A DNA stretch of 64,000 nt from an uncultured Roseovarius sp. (GCA_947503145.1 CANNCP010000006.1:186001-250000), one strand, 5' to 3'. Numbered from the stretch's first letter, positions 28,203-38,106 are shown. The notes: generated by a model not told the origin, from the letters alone. Numbers and translations: made by a program.

Positions 28203-28855
28203 CCAGCCACGACCAGATCGCAGAACGCAAGATGCAGTTCCTCTACGCGCTGCGCTCCAAGGGGGTGACAGACACACGCGTGCTGGGCGCAATGGAAAAG
28301 ATCGACCGCGGGCCATTCATCCGCGGCTATTTCTCCGATCGCGCCTATGAGGACATGCCACTGCCTATCGCTTGCGGACAGACGATCAGTCAGCCCTCGG
28401 TCGTGGGGCTGATGACCCAGGCGCTGAAACTTTCCCCGCGCGACAAGGTACTGGAGGTGGGCACCGGCAGCGGCTATCAGGCGGCGATCCTCAGTCAGCT
28501 GGCACGGCGGGTCTACACGGTGGACCGGCACAGGCGCCTGGTGCACGAGGCAAGCCAGATTTTCCGCAGCATGGATCTGACCAACATCACTGCACTCACC
28601 GCCGACGGCAGCTTTGGTCTGCCCGATCAGGCACCCTTTGACCGTATCATTGTGACTGCCGCCGCCGAGGATCCGCCCGGACCGCTCTTGGCGCAACTCA
28701 AAATCGGGGGTATCATGGTGGTGCCGGTCGGGCAGTCCGACGCCGTGCAGAGCCTGATCCGCGTGACGCGCAGCGAGGACGGCTTTGACTATGACGAACT
28801 GCGCCCGGTGCGATTTGTGCCGCTGGTCGAAGGTTTGGGCCGGGATACGGCTTAG
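28199..28855 (+). CDS. pcm: Protein-L-isoaspartate O-methyltransferase
   Basis: 218 residues. The AdoMet motif [17 protein letters not shown], the substrate region [17 protein letters not shown] and [20 protein letters not shown] match the PCMT family. It repairs isoaspartyl damage in proteins. Translation is probably coupled to surE by the ATGA overlap. Confidence 0.95.
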   Translation: MTSHDQIAERKMQFLYALRSKGVTDTRVLGAMEKIDRGPFIRGYFSDRAYEDMPLPIACGQTISQPSVVGLMTQALKLSPRDKVLEVGTGSGYQAAILSQLARRVYTVDRHRRLVHEASQIFRSMDLTNITALTADGSFGLPDQAPFDRIIVTAAAEDPPGPLLAQLKIGGIMVVPVGQSDAVQSLIRVTRSEDGFDYDELRPVRFVPLVEGLGRDTA

Positions 28856-28915
28856 GTTAATTGATTCAGGCAAAGCCCCGGCGCACAAGGGGCAAATGAT
28901 GAGGACGTGATCGAG

Positions 28916-30106
28916 ATGAACTTTTCCAATCGCCCCACTACTCTGATGGCGGGTGCTGCTGTGCTGGTTCTCAGTGCCTGCAGCGGTCCGCTCGACCTTG
29001 ACATGCGCGGCGGCATCGGCAGCGGGCTGGATACCGCCCAGGCGGCGCGAAGCGCCACTGCCGACCGGCCCGATCCGGACAGTCGCGGCATCATCTCTTA
29101 TCCCGGCTATCAGGTCGCGGTCGCGCAGCGCGGCGACACGCTGACCAGTCTCGCAGCACGGATTGGCGTCGATGCGGGCGAACTGGGCCGGTTCAACGGG
29201 ATCGGCACCGACGACAATCTACGCCGGGGCGAGGTGATCGCCCTGCCCGGTCGCGTCGCCGAACCGACAGGCGGGCCGATCCGCCCCGGAAACGTCGATA
29301 TCGCGGCCATCGCTGGCGGCGCAATCGACAAGGCGGACCAGAGCCAGATCGAGACCAGCACACTGAATCCTGCACAACAGGCACCACAGTCCGGCGCAGA
29401 ACCCGTGCGCCACAAGGTCGCGCGCGGCGAAACCGCCTATACCATCGCGCGGCTCTACAATGTGTCGATCCGAAGCCTGGCTGACTGGAATGGGCTGGGC
29501 GCGGATTTCGGCGTGCGTGAAGGACAGTATCTGATGATCCCGGTCGCCCTGCCCGGCAAGACCGGCGAACCCTTTGACGCGACCGATGTGCCACAAACCG
29601 TACTTCCGGGCACGGGATCGCCCACGCCCGAGCCACCGAGTGCCGAAAAACCGCTACCCGAGGATGATACGACCCCGGTCACAGACCGCTCGACGCCCAA
29701 GGTCAAACCCGGCGACGCACCCGACCTGGGAGCGACCCAGACCAAAACGAGCAAGGCGCGTATGGGGTATCCGGTGCGCGGTGACATCGTGCGCGCCTAT
29801 TCAAAAGGCAAGAATGACGGTATCGACATCGCTGCATCTCCGGGCACGTCCGTCACGGCCGCTGACAAGGGCACCGTGGCCGCGATCACCAAGGACACGG
29901 GCGGCAAGCCGATCATCGTCCTGCGCCATGCGAACAACCTGCTGACGGTCTATTCCAACGTCGAGAATGTCACGGTCGAAACCGGCGACAAGGTCAGCCG
30001 CGGCGACAGCCTGGCCAAAGTGCGCAGTTCTGGCCCTGCAGCGGTGCATTTCGAGGTACGCGACGGCTTCGAGAGCCTCGACCCGGTGCCTTACCTGACG
30101 GACTGA
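28916..30106 (+). CDS. nlpD: NlpD-like LysM/LytM lipoprotein
   Basis: 396 residues. The lipobox LVLSAC puts the lipidated Cys at residue 22. Two LysM domains lie at about 65-111 and 165-210, a Pro/Thr/Asp linker at 215-280, and a LytM/M23 domain at 284-392. The M23 metal motif is degraded: Asn300 replaces the first His (KNDGIDIA), and the second His-x-His keeps only one His (AVHFEV). Like E. coli NlpD it is probably an activator of cell-separation amidases rather than an enzyme. The ATG at 28916 has GAGGA upstream. Confidence 0.9.
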   Translation: MNFSNRPTTLMAGAAVLVLSACSGPLDLDMRGGIGSGLDTAQAARSATADRPDPDSRGIISYPGYQVAVAQRGDTLTSLAARIGVDAGELGRFNGIGTDDNLRRGEVIALPGRVAEPTGGPIRPGNVDIAAIAGGAIDKADQSQIETSTLNPAQQAPQSGAEPVRHKVARGETAYTIARLYNVSIRSLADWNGLGADFGVREGQYLMIPVALPGKTGEPFDATDVPQTVLPGTGSPTPEPPSAEKPLPEDDTTPVTDRSTPKVKPGDAPDLGATQTKTSKARMGYPVRGDIVRAYSKGKNDGIDIAASPGTSVTAADKGTVAAITKDTGGKPIIVLRHANNLLTVYSNVENVTVETGDKVSRGDSLAKVRSSGPAAVHFEVRDGFESLDPVPYLTD

Positions 30107-30148
30107 CCGCTGAGATACCCGGCGACGGCCCCCGTCACCAATGCGACC

Positions 30149-30197
30149 AAAGCCGTTCCGCGAAAAATCTGACTCACAGCTTTTCGCGGAACGCTTT
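30149..30197. terminator. 49-nt palindromic element, copy A
   Basis: The arms GTTCCGCGAAAA and TTTTCGCGGAAC pair across a loop containing ATCTGACTC, with outer AAAGC and GCTTT. It sits between convergent nlpD and the DUF815 gene and may terminate both. Copy B at 38058-38106 keeps the same ends and loop with a different stem. Confidence 0.75.
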
Positions 30198-30279
30198 AAC
30201 CGGCAAGGACCGGTTCCATGCAGCATCCATTCATTTTTCCATAAATACTCGAATACCCGGCCCGCAGCCCGAGGCTGCC

Positions 30280-31122
30280 TCAGGACACAATCGCCACGCC
30301 GCGCCGCCCGGCCAGATCGGTCACGTATTGCCAGGCCACCCGACCAGAGCGCGCACCACGTGTCGCCTGCCATTCGATCGCCTCGGCGCGCAGGGTGTCG
30401 TCGTCGATATCGATCCCGTAGGCGTCGCAGTAGCCCCGGATCATCGCCAGGTAGTCGTCCTGCGTGCAGGGATGAAAGCCCAGCCACAGCCCGAACCGGT
30501 CGCTGAGCGAGACTTTTTCTTCAGTCGCCTCGCTGGGGCTGATTGCGCTGGCGCGTTCATTTTCGATCATGTCGCGCGGCATCAGGTGGCGACGATTCGA
30601 CGTGGCGTAAAAGACCACGTTTTCGGGTCGGCCTTCGATCCCGCCATCCAGCACCGCCTTGAGCGATTTGTAGTGCTGGTCATCATGACTGAAGCTGAGG
30701 TCATCGCAAAAGAGCACAAAGCGTGCATCACTGGACCGCAAGAGCGCCAGCAGGCGGGTGACACTGGTCAGGTCCTCACGTTGCAGCTCGACGATTTTGA
30801 GGGCCGAACCTTCTGCTACAACTGCGGCATGTACCGCTTTGACGAGGCTTGATTTCCCCATGCCCCGCGCGCCCCAAAGGAGTGCGTTGTTTGCGGGCAG
30901 CCCGCGGGCAAACTGGCGGGTATTTTCCAGCAGCGTATCGCGCGATCGGTCGACCCCCAGAAGCAGCCCCATATCAACGCGCGACACGTGTTTCACCGGC
31001 TGCAGCCGATCTGGTGCGACCTGCCAGACAAACGCATCGGCGGCGGCAAAATCGGGGGCATCAAACGGTGGCGGGCTGACGCGTTCCAGTGCCCCCGCGA
31101 TCCGTTCCAGTGGGTCAGTCAT
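30280..31122 (-). CDS. DUF815-family AAA+ ATPase
   Basis: 280 residues of the DUF815 family (PF05673). Walker A is ALLWGARGMGKSSLVKAVHA, Walker B FVLFCDDLSFSHDDQHY, and the sensor region FYATSNRRHLMPRDM with the C-terminal AWQYVTDLAGRRG. The function of this ATPase is not established. It overlaps the tatC 3' end by 4 bp and is co-transcribed with tatABC, as in many alphaproteobacteria. Confidence 0.85.
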   Translation of the reverse strand: MTDPLERIAGALERVSPPPFDAPDFAAADAFVWQVAPDRLQPVKHVSRVDMGLLLGVDRSRDTLLENTRQFARGLPANNALLWGARGMGKSSLVKAVHAAVVAEGSALKIVELQREDLTSVTRLLALLRSSDARFVLFCDDLSFSHDDQHYKSLKAVLDGGIEGRPENVVFYATSNRRHLMPRDMIENERASAISPSEATEEKVSLSDRFGLWLGFHPCTQDDYLAMIRGYCDAYGIDIDDDTLRAEAIEWQATRGARSGRVAWQYVTDLAGRRGVAIVS

Positions 31123-32033
31123 GTACGTGGCTCCTCATTCGTCCCTTGCGGGTCGTCTTCGGGATGCAGATCATCGTCGGGCATCTCGATATCGTCGTCG
31201 TCATCCTCGAACCACAGTCCTTCGGCGCGCAGCTTTGCCTCGCGCTGCCGCTCGACCCGGCGGACGAGCATGATCGAAATCTCATAGAGACCGTAAACCA
31301 CGACGAACAGGATCACCTGAGTGATCACATCCGGCGGTGTGACCAGTGCAGCCAGCACCAGGATACCGATCACCGCGTATTTGCGGACCGCTTTCAGCCC
31401 TTCGGCGCCGACGAGCCCGGCCTTGCCCATGAGGGTCAGCAGCACAGGCAACTGGAAACACAGGCCAAAGGCGACGATGAACTTGATCGTGAGATTCAGG
31501 TATTCCTGCGCCGAGCCCTGAAAGACCACGCTGAGCGGTGCAGGGCCCTGTACGCCCTCGATTGCCTCTCCTGACGTGCCGAATTGCTGGAATCCGAGAA
31601 AGAAATCATAGGCCAGCGGCGTGACGACGAAGAACGCAAAGCTCGCGCCGAGAATGAACATGAAAGGCGACGCGATGAGAAAGGGCAGAAACGCGCCTTT
31701 TTCGGACATGTAGAGACCGGGCGCCACAAACCGCCACATCTGGGCCGCGATGTAGGGAAAGCCGAGCATGAACCCACCCAGCAGCGACACCTTGATGGCG
31801 ACGAAAAAACCCTCTTGCGGCGAGATGAAGATCAGGTCGCAGTCCTGCCCACGATCCGCCAGCACCGAACAGAGTGGCGCGGTCAGAAAGTTGAAGATCG
31901 GCGTGGCGATGGTAAAGCAGATGATCATGCCGATGATAAAGGCAATCGCCGACCGGATGAGGCGCGTGCGCAGTTCTGCCAGATGCTCGATCAGTGGCGC
32001 GCTGCTGTCTTCGATCTCTTCGGGATTGTTCAT
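31119..32033 (-). CDS. tatC: Sec-independent translocase TatC
   Basis: 304 residues with six membrane segments. [20 protein letters not shown] is the N-terminal signature, followed by [20 protein letters not shown] and [20 protein letters not shown] near the C terminus. The tail is very acidic ([18 protein letters not shown]). TatC binds the twin-arginine motif of folded cargo. It follows tatB with a 4-bp overlap. A putative Tat substrate is encoded at 48.3 kb. Confidence 0.94.
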   Translation of the reverse strand: MNNPEEIEDSSAPLIEHLAELRTRLIRSAIAFIIGMIICFTIATPIFNFLTAPLCSVLADRGQDCDLIFISPQEGFFVAIKVSLLGGFMLGFPYIAAQMWRFVAPGLYMSEKGAFLPFLIASPFMFILGASFAFFVVTPLAYDFFLGFQQFGTSGEAIEGVQGPAPLSVVFQGSAQEYLNLTIKFIVAFGLCFQLPVLLTLMGKAGLVGAEGLKAVRKYAVIGILVLAALVTPPDVITQVILFVVVYGLYEISIMLVRRVERQREAKLRAEGLWFEDDDDDIEMPDDDLHPEDDPQGTNEEPRT

Positions 32034-32662
32034 GCCTTGTCCTCAGGCGCCTTTTTCTTTGCGGGCTTGGTGGCGGTCTTTGGGGCGACGGCAGGTTTGG
32101 CAGCAGCGGTCTTGACCGCGGTCTTGGCGGCCGGCTTGCGGGCCGGGGATTTTTTGGCGGGCGCGGCTTTGGCGTCAGTGGATGTCTTGGCCGCGGGCTT
32201 TTTTGCAGCCGCCGGTTTGGCTGGCTTTTTGGCAGACTTCTTTGTGGTCGGTTTGGTCTTTTTATCCGCGGCGGTTGCTTCTGCCGCCTCTGTTGCCTGC
32301 CGTTTGGTGGCCTTTTCGGCAGCCGTCTGACTGACCTTGTCGGCGGTCTCCTGCCGTTCGGGGCTGAGCTTGGGCTTGCCCGCGTCCTGCGTTGCCTGGG
32401 TAAAGCTCTCGGTCGTCTTGCGGACTTCGGACATGGCGGATTTGACCGGGTTCGTGGCCTTGCGCAACGTGTCGGTTACATCATTGACGCCCGCGTCATC
32501 AGCCGCGTCGTTCATCGCGCGTGAAAACTCGCGGGCCATGCCCTTGGCCTTGCCCACGAACTGTCCGACAGTGCGGAACATTCCCGGCAGGTCCTTCGGC
32601 CCCACGACGATCAACGCCACGACGCCAATCACCAGAAGCTCGGTCCACCCAAGATCGAACAT
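32030..32662 (-). CDS. tatB: Twin-arginine translocase subunit TatB
   Basis: 210 residues: an N-terminal hairpin [20 protein letters not shown] followed by [20 protein letters not shown] (amphipathic helix), then a Lys/Ala/Pro-rich tail ([14 protein letters not shown] and similar) that makes it longer than enterobacterial TatB. TatB forms the cargo-receiving complex with TatC. Confidence 0.92.
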   Translation of the reverse strand: MFDLGWTELLVIGVVALIVVGPKDLPGMFRTVGQFVGKAKGMAREFSRAMNDAADDAGVNDVTDTLRKATNPVKSAMSEVRKTTESFTQATQDAGKPKLSPERQETADKVSQTAAEKATKRQATEAAEATAADKKTKPTTKKSAKKPAKPAAAKKPAAKTSTDAKAAPAKKSPARKPAAKTAVKTAAAKPAVAPKTATKPAKKKAPEDKA

Positions 32663-32669
32663 GTTGCGT

Positions 32670-32894
32670 TCAGGCCTTGTCTTTTTCGGATTTGGGCGTC
32701 ACGTCCTTGGCCTCTTGGGCCGTCTCGTCCGCTGCATCTTCCAGATCCTTGTTACCCTCGGTGATGCCCTTCTTGAACGACGTGATGCCCTTGCCCACTT
32801 CGCCCATGAGCGAAGATATCTTGCCGCGCCCGAAAAGGACCAGCACCACAATGGCGATGAGCAGGATGCCCGGAAGCCCGATATTGTTCAGCAT
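32670..32894 (-). CDS. tatA: Twin-arginine translocase subunit TatA
   Basis: 74 residues: [20 protein letters not shown], then [20 protein letters not shown] amphipathic helix and an acidic tail. Start at 32894 is chosen because GGGAG lies 7 bp upstream; fourteen earlier in-frame codons are not family-like. First gene of tatABC-DUF815. Confidence 0.92.
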   Translation of the reverse strand: MLNNIGLPGILLIAIVVLVLFGRGKISSLMGEVGKGITSFKKGITEGNKDLEDAADETAQEAKDVTPKSEKDKA

Positions 32895-33048
32895 GGATAT
32901 TCTCCCTGTCTGGGGGCGGGATTGCGTGTGCCCCAAGAATTTCGTCAGTAGTATCTAATCCCTCAGCGCGCAGGTTGAAAGAACCAAAGCACGGTAGCGC
33001 GGTCATTTTTCACAGAGTGCCCGATCAGCCCCCCGAGAAACGCCCCGA

Positions 33049-34149
33049 TCAGGCCCTGCTCGTGCCCTTGCGTGCCGGAAAGACGAAACAACGATCGCGC
33101 CGAATCATCAGCCACAGGTTCTGGCCGACAGAGGGTAGAAAAACATTGGGGACCGTGGCGCGCAGGATCGATCCGTCATGCGCCATGCTGAATTCCACCA
33201 GGCTCTCGGAGCCCATGAACCGCGCGCGCCGCACGACGCCGAGCGCCGGAGACCCATCGCCCGGCGTCGGATTCGGACCGCGACCATGCCGATCAAAGTC
33301 AATCTTGATATGTTGTGGACGAATGACGATTTCCACCGCCTGCCCGTCCGGTACGCCGGGGGCCAGAAACTGACCAAAGGGCGTATCAGTCAGCGCACCC
33401 TGAACTGTGCCGCAAATCACGTTGATATCACTGAAGAACGCGACCGAATCTCGATCTACCGGTGAATTATAGAGGTTATAGGGTGCCCCTTGCTGCACGA
33501 TCTGACCCGAACGCATCAGCGCGATCTCATCGGCCATCCGCATCGCTTCGACCGGCTCATGCGTGACCAGCAACACGGCGGCGTCCTCTTCGCGCAGGAT
33601 ATCCAGCGTCTCATCCCGGATGCCGTCGCGCAACCGGTTGTCGAGGCCCGAAAACGGCTCATCCATCAGCATGATACGCGGGCGCGGTGCCAGCGCTCGG
33701 GCCAGCGCCACACGCTGCTGCTCGCCGCCGGACAACTCGTGCGGAAAGGACGCCTCGAACCGGGCCAGCCCGACACGTCCCAACATCTCGCGGATGCGGG
33801 TCGTACGGGTGTCCCGGTCACCGGTGAGACCAAAGCCCACGTTTTCAAAGACCGACAGATGCGGAAAGAGTGCAAAATCCTGAAACATCAGCCCGATATT
33901 GCGCCGTTCCGGCGGCATCCGTGTGCGCGTGTCGCAGATCAGCGTGCCATCGACCCAGATTTCGCCCGAATCCTGCATCTCGACGCCTGCGATCATCCGC
34001 AATGTCGTAGACTTGCCGCAGCCCGATGGCCCCAGCAGACATGTCACCTGTCCCGGATGCACGGCGAGCGAAACGTCATCAACCACCACGCGCCCGTCAT
34101 AGCGGCGCGTGAGGTTCTTGATTTCCAGTCTCGGTATCCGCTCTTCCAC
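33049..34149 (-). CDS. ABC transporter ATP-binding protein, iron(III)/polyamine importer type
   Basis: 366 residues. Walker A LLGPSGCGKSTTLRMIAG, Q-loop MFQDFALFPHLSVFENV, signature LSGGEQQRVALARALA, Walker B IMLMDEPFSGLD, then a TOBE-type C-terminal region (VEIVIRPQHIKIDFD). This resembles FbpC/PotA. GTG start at 34149 with AAAGGA upstream. No permease or binding protein is adjacent, so it is an orphan ATPase in this window. Confidence 0.88.
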   Translation of the reverse strand: MEERIPRLEIKNLTRRYDGRVVVDDVSLAVHPGQVTCLLGPSGCGKSTTLRMIAGVEMQDSGEIWVDGTLICDTRTRMPPERRNIGLMFQDFALFPHLSVFENVGFGLTGDRDTRTTRIREMLGRVGLARFEASFPHELSGGEQQRVALARALAPRPRIMLMDEPFSGLDNRLRDGIRDETLDILREEDAAVLLVTHEPVEAMRMADEIALMRSGQIVQQGAPYNLYNSPVDRDSVAFFSDINVICGTVQGALTDTPFGQFLAPGVPDGQAVEIVIRPQHIKIDFDRHGRGPNPTPGDGSPALGVVRRARFMGSESLVEFSMAHDGSILRATVPNVFLPSVGQNLWLMIRRDRCFVFPARKGTSRA

Positions 34150-34316
34150 GGGCCGTCCTTTCGGCTTCCCCGATGAAAACTATCGGGATTTTCAATCGGC
34201 AGATAGCAACCCTTCCCGCCACGTGCAAGACGTGCGGCAGATGCCGGGACGTCAGGCCGGGCGGCAAGGCTCCGCCGCCGCCGTCCGCGCCGCTGACAGT
34301 GGCGGCGTCAGCGTGC

Positions 34317-35096
34317 TCAGAGCGTGGAATTGACTGCACCGCCATCCAGCAGGACGTTCTGCCCGACGATGAACCCGGCATGCTGCGAACACAGGAACGC
34401 GCAAGCGGCGCCGAATTCGTCCGGCGTGCCGTAGCGTCCTGCCGGGATCGTCGTGCAACGCTGCGCGCGGGCCTCTTGCATGGTGCCTCCCTGTGTGTCG
34501 GCGGCCCCTTGATCAAGCGCCGTGGCCCGGTCGGTGTCGTGGATGCCCGGCAGCAGGTTGTTGATGGTCACTCCCTTGCCCGCCACCTGACGCGCCGTGC
34601 CCGCAACATAGCCGGTCAGCCCGGCACGGGCCGAATTGCTGAGGCCAAGCACCGGAATCGGAGATTTGACCGATTGCGAGGTGATGTTGACCACCCGGCC
34701 CCAGCCGCGCTCCATCATGCCCGGCAGCAGCGCCTTCATCAGCGCAATCGGCGTCAGCATGTTGGCGTCGAGCGCCTTGATGAAATCGTCTCGGTTCCAG
34801 TCATGCCACATGCCGGGTGGTGGGCCGCCTGCGTTGTTCACCAGAATGTCCACATCGCCTGCGGCCTCCAGCGCGCGCGCCTGACCGTCGGCGGTGGTGA
34901 TGTCTGTGGCCACTTCGATGACCTCAACGCCGAAGTCGTCGCGTATCGCCTGCGCCGCCTGAGCCAGTGCCTCGGTACCGCGCGCGTTCATCACCAGATG
35001 CACGCCCTCACCTGCCAGCGCCCGCGCACAGCCCAGCCCCAGCCCTTTGGAGGACGCGCAAACCAGCGCCCTTTTCCCTGTCAGCCCCATATCCAT
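34317..35096 (-). CDS. FabG-like SDR protein lacking the YxxxK motif
   Basis: 259 residues. Rossmann motif ALVCASSKGLGLGCARALAG, NNAGG at residues 87-91, and the C-terminal FIVGQNVLLDGGAVNSTL are SDR features. The Tyr-x-x-x-Lys position reads Ser153-Asn-Ser-Ala-Arg157 (LGLSNSARAGLTGYVAG), so the usual catalytic dyad is absent. The SDR-type Ser (Ser140) is retained. Start chosen by AAGGGAG upstream. Substrate and activity are unknown. Confidence 0.8.
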   Translation of the reverse strand: MDMGLTGKRALVCASSKGLGLGCARALAGEGVHLVMNARGTEALAQAAQAIRDDFGVEVIEVATDITTADGQARALEAAGDVDILVNNAGGPPPGMWHDWNRDDFIKALDANMLTPIALMKALLPGMMERGWGRVVNITSQSVKSPIPVLGLSNSARAGLTGYVAGTARQVAGKGVTINNLLPGIHDTDRATALDQGAADTQGGTMQEARAQRCTTIPAGRYGTPDEFGAACAFLCSQHAGFIVGQNVLLDGGAVNSTL

Positions 35097-35293
35097 CTTT
35101 TGGTCTCCCTTATTCGCTGTTGTCAGCGCTCTGTGCTATCCAGCACGCGAATTACCCCGTGACGCCACCGCGCCCACGGGGCACAATGTCGTGAAATCCA
35201 CCGCAGATCGGCCTGTCTTTGCCACAATTCTGCTCTAGCCAGAGCCTATGGCAGAGCCAGCCGGTGCAAAAGTCGAATAACGAGTCGTGTAAG

Positions 35294-36298
35294 ATGATCC
35301 AAGCCCTTGTCCAATCCATCCCGGTCTATTCCGCCGAAGCGATCAGCGTGGTGAACGGTGCCAACCTGGGCGATCCGATATCGTTCGCCGCAGAGCTTGA
35401 CCTCGACGACACCTATGAGCTGGGGCTGGGTGGCGTGCTGCAACGGCTCTCTTTCAGCACCGATGGCACGGGTGCGTTGACTGTGGCCGAGGGCACGCGC
35501 CTGGGCCGCGCAGGCGACGCGCTGCACATTGATTGCTGCCTGACGATGATGAGCGCGTCAGGCAGCACCACCGAAATCCTGATTCTCGTCGAGGTGGACC
35601 GCGCAGGCGACGTCGAGGGCGTCTTTGCCGTACCTCTGGCTCCGATGACGCCGCGTACGGATTATACGCTGGTGGGGATCGATACCCAAGGTGCTGCGGC
35701 GAAATTCGCCGAAGTGGCCTGCGTGTCATTCTCGCGCGGTACACATATCACGCTGGCCTCCGGCGCGCAGAGACCAATCGAAGACCTCAAGATCGGTGAC
35801 ATGGTGCTGACCCGTGATGACGGCCCGCAGGAAGTACGCTGGATCGGCAGTTCGACAGTGCGTGCTGTGGGGGCTTTTGCCCCGATCCGTATCCGCGCGG
35901 GGGCGCTGCACAATACCAACGATCTGCATGTCAGCCCCGATCACAGGCTATTCATCTATCAACGATCCGATGAACTGGGGGCGGGACGCCACGAATTGCT
36001 GGTGCGGGCACGGCATCTGGTGAACGGCGATACCATCGTTCAGGCCGATGGCGGTTTCGTGGATTACTTCCAGCTGCTCTTTGACGCGCATCAGATCATC
36101 TATGCCGAAGGAATCGCAGCCGAGACGCTGCTGCTGGACACCCGCACGCGCCCGGTCCTGCCTCGTGAGTTGAGCGAGAAGCTGGCACATGTCCTGCCTG
36201 GCCATTCAGAGCGCGTGCACCTCGATTTCGAAGTCAGCAAGGCGCTGCTCGACCATCCCGATGCAGCGGCCATGCTTCGGCGCGCCTCGACTCGGTGA
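35294..36298 (+). CDS. Hint-domain protein with Ser in place of the usual Cys
   Basis: 334 residues. Residues 1-140 are an unassigned N-terminal domain. A Hint (hedgehog/intein-type) domain begins near 145: SFSRGTHITLASGAQRPIED, then LKIGDMVLTRDDGPQEVRWI, NTNDLHVSPDHRLFIYQRSD and FDAHQIIYAEGIAAETLLLD. In most relatives the first residue of the block is Cys (CFARGT); here it is Ser145, though Cys143 lies two residues earlier. Such genes are numerous in Roseobacter genomes, with unknown roles. A clear ribosome-binding site is missing, so the start is uncertain. Confidence 0.85.
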   Translation: MIQALVQSIPVYSAEAISVVNGANLGDPISFAAELDLDDTYELGLGGVLQRLSFSTDGTGALTVAEGTRLGRAGDALHIDCCLTMMSASGSTTEILILVEVDRAGDVEGVFAVPLAPMTPRTDYTLVGIDTQGAAAKFAEVACVSFSRGTHITLASGAQRPIEDLKIGDMVLTRDDGPQEVRWIGSSTVRAVGAFAPIRIRAGALHNTNDLHVSPDHRLFIYQRSDELGAGRHELLVRARHLVNGDTIVQADGGFVDYFQLLFDAHQIIYAEGIAAETLLLDTRTRPVLPRELSEKLAHVLPGHSERVHLDFEVSKALLDHPDAAAMLRRASTR

Positions 36299-36448
36299 AT
36301 ATTCTACCGGCTTTGGCTGGAATTTGCCTGTCGTGTGACATGAGTTTCCGCCGTTTCCGCTGATCTTCTGACACGCGGTCTTCATCGGACCGCCGTCCGG
36401 GGTCGGTGGCGTATTGCGCGCCCGGCATCCGCGCCGTATACGCGCCTC

Positions 36449-38059
36449 ATGCTGGACACCGCCCAAAACCGCCCCGATCTGCCCACCGAAATTGCGCGCC
36501 GGCGCACTTTTGCGATCATCAGTCACCCTGATGCGGGCAAGACAACGCTGACCGAGAAATTCCTGCTTTTCGGCGGTGCCATCCAGATGGCGGGTCAGGT
36601 CCGTGCCAAGGGCGAGGCGCGACGGACGCGAAGCGACTTCATGCAGATGGAGAAGGATCGCGGGATTTCGGTGTCGGCCTCTGCCATGTCGTTCGATTTC
36701 AGGCACTTCCGGTTCAATCTGGTGGATACACCCGGCCACTCTGATTTCTCCGAGGACACCTATCGCACCCTGACGGCAGTGGATGCGGCGGTGATGGTGA
36801 TCGACGGCGCCAAGGGGGTAGAGAGCCAGACGCAGAAGCTCTTTGAAGTGTGCCGCCTGCGTGATCTGCCGATCCTGACATTCTGTAACAAGATGGACCG
36901 TGAGAGCCGCGACACTTTTGACATCATTGATGAGATTCAGGAAAACTTGGCCATTGACGTGACGCCGGCCAGCTGGCCAATCGGTGTGGGACGCGATTTT
37001 GTCGGCTGTTACGACATGCTGCGCGATCGGCTGGAGCTGATGGATCGCGCCGACCGCAACAAGGTGACGGCGAGCATCGAGATCGACGGGCTGGATGATC
37101 CCGCACTTGATCAACATATCCCCGCCGATCTGGCCACCAAGCTGCGCGAAGAAGTGGAAATGGCACGCGAACTTTTGCCCGCGCTTGATCCACAGGCCGT
37201 CCTTGAGGGGCATATGACGCCAATCTGGTTCGGCAGTGCGATCAACTCTTTCGGGGTCAAGGAACTGATGGATGGTATCGGCACCTACGGCCCGCCACCA
37301 CAGCCGCAAAAAGCTGATCCAAGATCAATTATGCCCGAAGAAACAAAGGTTTCCGGCTTTGTTTTCAAGGTTCAGGCGAACATGGACCCCAAGCACCGCG
37401 ACCGGGTGGCATTCCTGCGCATGGCCTCAGGCCATTTCAAGCGCGGCATGAAGCTGACCCATGTACGCACCAAGAAACCGATGACCGTCACGGCGCCTGT
37501 CCTGTTTCTCGCTTCTGACCGCGAACTGGCCGAAGAGGCCTGGGCCGGCGATATCATCGGTATCCCGAACCACGGCCAGCTGCGCATCGGCGACACCCTG
37601 ACCGAGGGCGAGGCAATCCGCGTGACCGGTATCCCCTCCTTTGCGCCCGAGCTGTTGCAAACCGTGCGTGCGGGCGATCCGCTGAAATCCAAGCACCTGG
37701 AAAAAGCCCTGATGCAGTTCGCCGAGGAAGGGGCCGCCAAGGTGTTCAAGCCTTTCTTTGGCTCCGGTTTCATCGTCGGCGTCGTGGGCGCGTTGCAATT
37801 CGAGGTGCTGGCCAGCCGTATCAAGCTGGAATACGGCCTGCCGGTGCGGTTCGAGTCCAGCCAATTCACCTCGGCCCGCTGGGCGAACGGGTCGAAAGCG
37901 GCGCTGGACAAGTTCATCGAAGCCAACAAGCAACACATCGCGCATGACAATGACGGCGACGTTGTGTACCTGACGCGGCTGCAATGGGATATCGACCGGA
38001 TCGAGCGAGACTACCCGGACGTGACCCTCACCGCGACCAAGGAAATGATGGTCGGCTAA
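36449..38059 (+). CDS. prfC: Peptide chain release factor 3
   Basis: 536 residues of RF3. G1 is ISHPDAGKTTLTEKFLLFG. The switch region EKDRGISVSASAMSF and LVDTPGHSDFSEDTYRTLTA follow, with NKMD (FCNKMDRESRD) as G4. RF3 is a GTPase that removes RF1/RF2 from the terminated ribosome. The stop overlaps the first bases of palindromic element B. Confidence 0.95.
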   Translation: MLDTAQNRPDLPTEIARRRTFAIISHPDAGKTTLTEKFLLFGGAIQMAGQVRAKGEARRTRSDFMQMEKDRGISVSASAMSFDFRHFRFNLVDTPGHSDFSEDTYRTLTAVDAAVMVIDGAKGVESQTQKLFEVCRLRDLPILTFCNKMDRESRDTFDIIDEIQENLAIDVTPASWPIGVGRDFVGCYDMLRDRLELMDRADRNKVTASIEIDGLDDPALDQHIPADLATKLREEVEMARELLPALDPQAVLEGHMTPIWFGSAINSFGVKELMDGIGTYGPPPQPQKADPRSIMPEETKVSGFVFKVQANMDPKHRDRVAFLRMASGHFKRGMKLTHVRTKKPMTVTAPVLFLASDRELAEEAWAGDIIGIPNHGQLRIGDTLTEGEAIRVTGIPSFAPELLQTVRAGDPLKSKHLEKALMQFAEEGAAKVFKPFFGSGFIVGVVGALQFEVLASRIKLEYGLPVRFESSQFTSARWANGSKAALDKFIEANKQHIAHDNDGDVVYLTRLQWDIDRIERDYPDVTLTATKEMMVG

Positions 38060-38106
38060 AGCCGTTTTGCCTTGAATCTGACTTCGCGATCAAGGCGGAA
38101 CGCTTT
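38058..38106. terminator. 49-nt palindromic element, copy B
   Basis: Same length, outer ends (AAAGCCGTT ... GCGGAACGCTTT) and loop (ATCTGACT) as copy A at 30149-30197. The inner stem is GCCTTGA/TCAAGGC instead of GCGAAAA/TTTTCGC. It lies between convergent prfC and the helicase gene. Confidence 0.75.

Noticed and set aside
34173..35162. 329-codon plus-strand frame opposite the SDR gene
   Set aside because: It runs opposite the SDR gene, which has a ribosome-binding site and Rossmann motif.
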